Shown: in pieces, positions 56,701 through 64,000 of the stretch
Numbering within the stretch: position 1 is the first letter of the stretch
Layout: every line of letters starts with the position of its first letter
Source: Tetradesmus obliquus
Lineage: Eukaryota > Chlorophyta > Chlorophyceae > Sphaeropleales > Scenedesmaceae
Direction of reading: 5' to 3'
NCBI GenBank assembly: GCA_030272155.1
Contig: CP126191.1
Location: forward strand, 7,338,501 to 7,402,500
DNA: 64,000 nucleotides
The notes under the pieces: generated by a model
Seen by the model: the letters and a program-made list of their open reading frames with translations, nothing else
Databases searched by the model: none
What the model was told of the DNA's origin: nothing
Program-made: the position numbers and the translations under genes

Positions 56701-59700
56701 GCAACCGCCGTCCTGCAATGGCAGACCTCATGACCTGGCAGGAACGCGCCTGACACACTATCCCACAACCCCACACGTATCTTGATCCATCTCCTGCTTA
56801 TGTCCGCCTGCACCCCCACCTGGTTGGCTTCAAAGCTGGAATCCTTGACTGCCAAGCCCTGGTTGTACACCGCCACTGCCCCACCAAACACGCCAGCCGT
56901 GTTGTCACTGAGGGTGCAGCCTGCCAGTGCGAGCTGGTTGCCACTGCCAGCTGCCTGCATAGTGGAGAGGTGCAGCGCGCCACCATCCACACCCGCCTGC
57001 AAGCGCAGCAGCACACTCCTTTGTCACAACCTGCTGCCGCTGATCACGTGACACCATTGACGCTTTGAGAGCCGATAACTACATGTGGGTTCTGGCGCTA
57101 TCTCAGATGAGCCACAACAGGGTGAACACATGGTCTAAGATCAGAAATCAAAGCAGAAAATAGACTGTGGTGCAAGCGCTCATGCACGAACATGCATGGC
57201 AGCACCACCACCAGCCACAGGAATTCCGCAACAGACACAACCACAGCTGCTGGGTGCCAGCTGCAGGGTCAGGCAGCACACCTTGTTTCCGATGAAGCTG
57301 CAGTTGGTTGCTGCCACATCAGCGTCGTAGGCGCTCACTGCACCACCAAAATCGCCCTGGTTGTTCTCAAAGCTTGATGCGTTCAGCACCAGCTCAGTGT
57401 ACTGATTCTCCTCAATCATGACCGCACCGCCATCAAATTTTCCCTGCAGAGCTCCAGGCGCGGAGGCAATAACCAGGCAACAGTACGCATTTGATGTGCT
57501 AGGTGTTGCAGCATGTTTATGGCAGTGTTTGGTCGATGGCAATGCGCTGCCAGACAACAGTGCTTGTAACGGCATTCGCCCATGCTTCAAATGAGGCACT
57601 GCTGCTGCTTCTATTCGAGGCTGGTCGTGCAGGTGGCCTTGTTTCGGAAGCACCCAGGTAGTACTGCAACAAATCTTTTTAAAACTCACAGTGTTGCCAG
57701 AGAAGCGACAGTCGTGCACCTCCACCCTGCCTTTACTGCGTGAGTATTGAGAGGCCATGATGGCGCCTCCGGCAACCGCTTTGTTGTTGACAAACGTTGA
57801 CCGCCGCACGACGAGATTGACCGGGTACAAATTGCTGGTGCGCGTGCCGTCTGTTGCAATGGCTCCGCCGTTTTCAGTCCATGCTGCATCTTTGGCGCCA
57901 GGCAGTTGGCCATTGGCTGTGAAGTTGCAGTCAAGCATGGTGACCGAGGCAGCCTCGCCAGCATAAATGCAGCCACCCTGCGTTGCACAAGTTGCAGCAG
58001 CAGGTGAGCGTGCATGCCCAGCTACTGCGCAGTGCATTCATGCAGCAGCACTGCCTAGCTACGCAGCGGTGCGTACAAGTAACTGTGCTGCCACTGCACA
58101 GGCGCAGCAAGCATAAGTTGCGTGACGAAGTGCATAGCGCAGGGTGCTTGTTTCACATGGCTGCAGTCTGCTAAGCTCTGCTGATCAGACTTGTAGCCAA
58201 TGCTTACCGATGCTCCAGCCGAGTTGTTGGTGAACCTGCTGCGGGTGACCAGTAGGTCGCCACAGGTGGAGCAGAACAGCGAGCCGCCATTGCCATACAG
58301 TGCACTGTTGTGGGCAAAGTCGCAGTTGGTGATGGTGACGGCACCCAGAGACTCGAAGAATAGCACACCGCCGCCCTTCAGCCGCCCACCAGCCTCCTCT
58401 GCGGATTTCTGCACGGCAGACGCGGACATGTGCAGCAGGTGCATGATGCATGTTGCAGCTGATGTAAGCTGAAGGTTAAGAACCACTGCTGGAGGTAGTT
58501 GCGTCGCTGCATGACGATGCAGGAGCACCGTGCAGTGCAGACAGGCAAGCCATGGCAGGTACACACCTTAGATGCTGCATACATGCTTGTTGCCACAGCT
58601 GTGGCTGCTAACAAAGCATGCAACATGCACAAGCATCCAGCCTTGTGACGCAAAGCAGTCTGGAGCAAATTTGCAGACCGCAAATGCCTGCAGCAACCTG
58701 CTGGAATACTGTACGAACAGGCACTTGCACCGCTGGCGGGTTGCAACGGCAGCTAGCAGCTCACCCAGTTGTTGGTGAAGCTGCTGTTGAGCGCTGTAAA
58801 CTGCCCCAGCCTTGCCCCATTCACACAGCCTCCGTTGTACAGCACGGAGTTGCCAACGCATGCACTGTTCACAAACGTCACCTGCAGGCATTGCACCACA
58901 CACCAATCCGGAGTCCAGGTCAGCACCCCATGAGCACTTAGGGAGAAGTAGCCCGTGTAGTTGGGCTAAACAGGTGTTGCTGCTGCTGCTTGATGCAGGC
59001 TTTTAGCAGACACAGAAGGATCTGTGAGCGAGCATTATTGCAGCTGCTCCTGCTGCTGGTGTATCTGCAAGATGCACCAGTGGCATGACGTACAGCAAGC
59101 TATTCACTAAAGCAGCAGGCACCTGCCACCAAACCAGTCCCCACTGTGCCTTGCCTCATCAATCTCCCTGAGCAAGGCTGCCCCGCCGTCCTCTGCCAGG
59201 TCCTTTGCATTGCTGCCCTTGAGGTGTGTATTGGACAGCAGCAGCCTCTTGCCACCGCTCAAGTCCAGCGCTGTGCTGGGGCAACCATTGATGGACAGCC
59301 CCAGCAGGTCCAGACTTGAGAAGGACTCACTGCGGCAGTGGTGCAGCAGCAGCGCAGCACACACACCAGCTTTGTTGATGTCGGGACAATAACAGGAGCG
59401 TTAGCATGAAGAGAACACCAAACAACAGGCTACCACAGGGCTGTTGCTGGCTCCCTGAGGCTGCCCTGTTGCATACAATCGCCTCATGCTTTTAGTGCAC
59501 AATTTTGACAGCATCAAGCCCAGGTGCCCACCTGTTGGTGATGAAGCTGCCGTTCCGCAGGGCGCTGCACCTCACTGGCAGCAGGTCTGCTGGGGCCAGT
59601 GCAGCGCCATCTGCTGCAGCCTGCAGCCCCGCTGCTGTTGACAGCGCCCAGGCCTCACCCGGCCCTACTGCCAGCGCCTCATCCACCACCAGGGGCTTGC

Positions 59701-60150
59701 TGCTGCTTGAAAAGATGACCAGGAAGGAGCTTGGGGGTGTGGCTGCAGCCCCCCTGGCCTGTGCAATTGCTGCTGCTAGGCTGCTGGTGCTGCTGGGGGC
59801 CAGCTGCAGCACTGTGTAACCAGGGTACAGCTGTGCAGCGAGCTACACAGGCAGCGCAGCCGCAGGTCGATTGAGCTTACGAAACTGGCGGGGTTGTAAG
59901 CCAAGGTATAGGTGCATCACTGGCTGCATGCTGCATGCCGGGAGCACAAGTGCTGGATAGCACGACACCCAGCCATGAGCAGTGACTGTCGCTGTCGTAT
60001 GCTGATCACCGCGCTATACAGCTGCAGCAGCTGAATGCTCACAGACACACTCACCTCTGAAGTGGTCAGGGTTGCAGCAAGCCCAGCGGCTACCGCCACA
60101 GCACTTGCCAGTGCCCAGATGCAGCAGCAGGTGCAGTGGTGCCTCTTCAT
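49367..60150 (-). CDS. Giant polymorphic-outer-membrane-repeat (beta-helix) protein with multipass C-terminus
   Basis: Eighteen exons (5' to 3' on the minus strand): 60150-60055, 59842-59532, 59329-59123, 58864-58765 (or from 58881), 58408-58208, 57977-57690, 57443-57282, 56996-56820, 56502-56341, 56095-55802, 55597-55201, 55018-53951, 53868-53387, 53193-52971, 52737-52531, 52280-51277, 51022-50815 and 50496-49367. Phases agree throughout, giving about 2,238 residues. MKRHHCTCCCIWALASAVAVA is a signal or anchor. More than 20 repeats of the form F-x-x-N-x-A-x-x-G-G-A follow, as in right-handed beta-helix surface proteins. A Cys-rich module (CRTCAAPTFSFSAYP, CQSCPERGICVAGG, CSAGYAGPFCSSC) leads to roughly eight hydrophobic segments. 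The first is AAWLGFLLSRLLDLLVIG; the last ends near LQCGVVIGCLVW. A plasma-membrane or cell-wall protein is likely; adhesion, sensing or transport is unproven. Confidence 0.88.
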
Positions 60151-60778
60151 GCTGCTGCAGGTGTTCTATATCCGTGAGGCAGGCATCTGTGCGGATGCCG
60201 TTTTTAGATCGTGTACGTTACCACACACGTCATGAAGCATCCGCAGTACGCAGAATACACGAGGCAGATATCTTTCCGACAAGGGCTACCGTCACCGGGC
60301 CCTGCTGACGATCAAAGACTCTCATCGTGCAGATGTGACCGTCAATAAGATTTCTGAGGTGAGTCACGTTCGTTCCGCCGATTATTGAACGAATGGAAGG
60401 CTGTGGAGCATGCATCTTGGGCTTGTCGGGCTTAACACGTCCCATTCACGCAGTGACACCGCCACATGACTGAGCATCGGCACAGGATGTGCCAAATAGT
60501 TCAATACCTGCGACGTTTTGAACCTCTGCTCAGACTGCGGCATCTGCCAGCACAATCGTACTCAGCGAAATTTGTGCTTCTCCTGGTTACGTGAACCCAG
60601 CATTGCAGTAAACAGGAGCGCACACATTGATAATAAAAATCTTTCGATTATCTCCTGAGTTAAATTGTGGGACACAGCAGCAGCAGCAGTAGTGCTGCAC
60701 CTGCACCAGCTTTTCCGTCACAGGTGGCACCTGAAGGATGGGGCCCGGTGCACACCCTCCACAAGTCGCTGGCCTTGA
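60151..60778. promoter_or_regulatory. Bidirectional 5' region between two beta-helix genes
   Basis: The start codons of the two large beta-helix genes lie head to head 628 bases apart. The spacer has A/T-rich parts (AATAAAAATC near 60640) but no element I can name. Co-regulation is inferred from the arrangement and the shared repeat type. Confidence 0.45.
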
Positions 60779-63700
60779 ATGAGGGCTTGTCTCCAGCCAG
60801 TTTCAGCCTTAGCAGCAGCAGCATCTGCCTTGTTAGTGCTGCTGCTGTTGCTGCAGCCTGGCTTCAATGTGGCACCAGCAGCGGCTGCGCCCACGCCCTC
60901 TGCAGCACAGCCAGGCCTGCCTGCAGCACAGGCCGCAGCAGCACCAAAGAAGCCTGCAGCAGCAGCAGCAGCAGAGCCTGCCTGTGGGGCTGAGCCCAAG
61001 CGCCTGCAGGGCTTCCAGCCTGCAGCTGCAGCGTGCTGGGCTGAAGCAGCTGTGCCTGCTGCTGCCCTCAGCTACCAGCCATTCAGTGTGTCAGGGGCGC
61101 GGCGCGTTGCAGCTGCAACATGGGCTGATCTGCAGCGGGAGGTGGAGGCAGCTACAGGGCCGATCTACGTCACCCTGTCAGGCTCCTTGACAGCGGATAC
61201 ACCCCTGGAAGTCAGCAGCAAGCCCAGCCTTGTTGTGGTGGCTGGGCCTGCAGACATCACCTGCAGTGACAGTGCAGGGTCATCTGCGTTTGTCATACAA
61301 AGGTATGTCGCTGACAGCATCTCCTAGTCTGTATATCTCAGTGAACCCATTTGCAGTACTTTTGGGCGCAACGTTGGGCCCAAACAACATGTTATCGTGG
61401 GATGCAATTAGTGCTTAGTGCTTTGACCTGCTACCTATTCACACACCGCAGGTCGCCAGCTGTTATGCTGCAGGACTTGACCATCAGCGGCTGCAGCGGC
61501 ACAGCCATCACCGTCAACAGCACAGCAGGCGCCACAGCACCTGCACCCATCACCACCGCAGCAGGCGGCGGCCGCGCCATGCCTGCCCCCATTGTGGTGC
61601 TGAAGAACGTTGCTGTCAGCAGCTGTTCAGGCGGCAGGGGTGCTGCGGTTGCGGCCAGCAGCAGCAGGGTGGTGCTGGATGGCTGCAATTTTTCCAACAA
61701 CACAGCGCAGGGCTGCGGCGCAGGGCTGTTTGCGGACCGTGCTGCAGTGCTGGTGCTGAACAGCGAGTTCACCAACAACCAAGGCAGCAGGTGCGTGGCC
61801 AAAGCGCCTGTCAACACACAAAGCACTTGCATGCTTCTGCAAGCCCGCTTCATCAGCCTCAGCAGCGCGTATGGCAGCTGTGTGTGCACAGTCAGGCTTG
61901 CGTGCTGCCATAACCTGTGCCAGCCAGCGAGCCAACCATGTGTTAGCATTCTGCTGTGCGTGATTGTTTGCAGTGCCGGCGGCTTTGGAGACAGCTGCCG
62001 GGGTGGCGCCATCCATGCGCAGCGCAGCTGGCTGGGTGCAGCGCGCAGCTCGTTTAGCGGCAACCGCGCTGCAAACGGCTCTGCAGTGCTGCTGCTGCAG
62101 CCTGTGGGCATGTCGCAGCTGCAGGACTGCAGCTTTGAGAGCAACCAGCCACGGCCAGGTGGGGGCACAGCAAAGGCGCAGCAAGCAGCATAGCCAGCTG
62201 CAACGGCATCACGCACGCAGCAGCACTTGGCTGCAGGCCCAGCTGCAGCAGCAGCAGTAGCAATGTGCGTTGTGCGTGACTTTTACCAGTGACAGGCAGC
62301 TTTCTCGGGATGCGGTCACCATGCACAACTGATGTGTGCGCTTTCTTTGCAGCATGCACGAGCCGCTGCGCCACGCACAAGACACTGCTTAAGCCAAACT
62401 CTCTCCATGAACCACGTATTGTGTTGTATGTGCACGTGGAGCAACTCACCGGGCTGCTGCTGTGCCACCTGCTGCAGGCACCTCAGCTGACTTTGTCTCG
62501 TCTAGTGGCGCAGTGGGCCTGGTGGGGGCAGGCGTCACACATGTGCTGCAGCGTGGCGTGTCTGACTGTGAGCCTGTGAAGGACGGCCTCACAGTGGCCC
62601 GCTGCACATTTTCCAACAACACAGCTGAAATCAATGGTGAGTGCACAGCTGTCCTACAATGGACCTGATACAATAACAGATGCCACGCTTGTCAGCAGAC
62701 CAACCGCAGCCGCAATGCTATATGCAGCGTGCCTGACATGTAACACGGGTCGTGTATATAGACCAGGGCGCAATGTCTTTGATTCAAGGAATTTGTGCTG
62801 ATAGGATCAGCAATTTGCATTGCCTCACGTGTTGGCGTGCATGACACACCTTGTGCTGTAGGTGGCAGAGGAGGCAGCATATCTGTGAACGATGCATACC
62901 TGGCTGTCATCAACACAACGTTTGTTGGCTCAGCAGCCACCAGCTCACCGCCAGCTGCAAGCCAGGCAGGCCTGAAAGGCAAGGCCGGCAAGACACCTCA
63001 ACGCCAGGAGATGGCGCTTAACGGTGGCTGCATTGGCATGGATTCGTCAACGCTGTATGTTGCTGGCAGCCGCTTCAGCCGCTGCAGTGCGCACTTGCTG
63101 GGCGGAGCTATATCCATGCTTCGTGTAGCAAGCGTTATTTTGGACTCTGTCATTGATAGCGCGTCTGGTGATCAGGTATGGTTTGGGTTTCTGGGCTATG
63201 GATCACGTGGCTGCTGCTGCTGTTCTTGTTTGGTTGCTGTGGTCCTTTCTCACGGATGATGCACATCTGCCGTGCAGACCCCAGTGATTCTGAATTGCAT
63301 GCAAATGTACAGGCAGTCGCTGAAAGTTTGCTGCAGTCCGATGACTGGATGTGTTCTTGACTGCATTGCACGATGCAGGGAGGAGCCATCCGTGCCAGTA
63401 ACGGTTACCACCTGCTCAGCAATGTCTCCGTCACAAACTGCCATGCACTGAATGCGGGCGCTGGCTTATGGTTGGAGGCGTCCGATGAAATGGATGTGCA
63501 CATGCAAGGATGCACTTTGGAGGGCAACTCGCTCACAGGCAGGGGAGGCGCGCTGCGTGCAGAAAGGATAGACGAAGCCGGGGCTGTGTTCGTGCTGTCC
63601 ATCCATGACAGCAGGTTCACGCGCAACACAGTGAGTGGAGTGCGGCACTGCTGCCTGCACTGTTACTAACAGTAGCTGTGCTGGCGCCTTGTTGGCCATA

Positions 63701-64000
63701 GCCCTGCACAGTTGCTACATATATACATCAGCTCGCACACAACATCCTGCACTCAACAGATCATCTATCAAAGGCTGTGATAGTATGAATAGGCAGATAT
63801 GCAAGCCTAAGCTTGGTCTTTGCATCGGCCCTGCCTCTGCTGCTGTGTATGCAGGCCTCCTTTGGTGCCGGCCTGGCACTGCTAGCCGCAGACATAGCAG
63901 ACATCCGCAACAATGTGTTTGCCCACAACACAGCACTGCAGGCGGGCGGCGGCCTCTGGTGCAGCAACAAGGCTGTTGACACAGAAGGCACTGCCTTCCG
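60779..64000 (+). CDS. Secreted or membrane beta-helix repeat protein, 3' end outside window
   Basis: Seven exons are visible: 60779-61302, 61452-61790, 61974-62158, 62478-62636, 62862-63175, 63379-63630 and 63855 to the window end, all with matching phases. The start MRACLQPVSALAAAAS leads into [13 protein letters not shown], a strong signal peptide or anchor. An Ala/Pro/Lys-rich linker follows, then an N-terminal cap like that of beta-helix proteins (TWADLQREVEAATGPIYVTL). Repeats follow: CNFSNNTAQGCGAGLFA, SEFTNNQGSSAGGFG, SSFSGNRAANGSAVLL, CTFSNNTAEINGG, CTLEGNSLTGRGGALRA, SRFTRNT. They have the same N-x-x-x-GGA form as the divergent neighbour. The total length and the presence of a Cys-rich module or membrane domain lie outside the window. 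The gene is probably a diverged paralogue of its neighbour or a partner in the same surface system. Confidence 0.88.

Noticed and set aside
60667-60993. Alternative + strand frame starting MGHSSSSSSAAP
   Set aside because: It overlaps the beta-helix gene start in another frame and has no continuation; the 60779 start gives a clear signal peptide and a spliced repeat protein.
1-64000. CRISPR arrays, phage genes, bacterial defence systems or insertion sequences
   Set aside because: None seen. The genes are intron-rich and nuclear; tandem repeats present are minisatellites or short duplications without spacer structure.

Overview
The window is nuclear DNA of a eukaryote, most likely a chlorophyte green alga. 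The Chlorophyceae, perhaps the Scenedesmaceae, are my guess; the species is not determinable from this alone. The evidence is short GT-AG introns in nearly every gene, moderately GC-rich DNA full of (GCA)n tracts, a predicted thylakoid-lumen protein, a plant-type B3 domain and a plant-type ferredoxin/metallo-beta-lactamase fusion. There is no sign of bacterial operons, phage or CRISPR. Gene models were built by hand from splice sites whose phases were required to match across each intron.

Layout: a partial prolyl-oligopeptidase-type serine protease (+, 1-1994, 5' end outside); a gamma-glutamylcyclotransferase-like protein with a C-terminal membrane anchor (-, 5627-7130); ARL1 GTPase (+, 7634-9074); a small B3-domain protein (-, 12235-13811); organellar GrpE (+, 14271-16602); a B-type cyclin (+, 17355-19748); a protein with UIM-like and C-terminal SIM-like motifs (+, 21415-24078); a short coiled-coil protein (-, 25529-26618); an MPH2/TL16-type lumen protein (+, 26949-28042); a MORN-repeat protein (+, 28801-32093); a ferredoxin/metallo-beta-lactamase fusion (+, 33012-35394); an mTERF protein (+, 36465-39190); the snoRNP core protein NOP56 (-, 40330-44244); and a coiled-coil protein with SxIP-like motifs (+, 45028-47390).

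The last 15 kb hold the most unusual content. Two large genes coding for polymorphic-outer-membrane-protein-like (right-handed beta-helix) repeats lie head to head. The minus gene (49367-60150) has about 18 exons and about 2,238 codons. It encodes an N-terminal signal/anchor, more than 20 beta-helix repeats, a Cys-rich module and a C-terminal region with roughly eight hydrophobic segments. The plus gene (60779 to beyond 64000) starts with a signal peptide followed by the same kind of repeats. Many of their introns fall at the same point of the repeat in phase 0, so exons behave as repeat modules.

Most genes are unrelated housekeeping or organelle genes and do not form a pathway. Gene orientation alternates, giving five divergent pairs with short shared 5' regions and several convergent pairs. 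Sequence downstream of genes tends to be GT-rich on the coding strand, so long CA-rich stretches on the + strand mark the 3' flanks of minus-strand genes.
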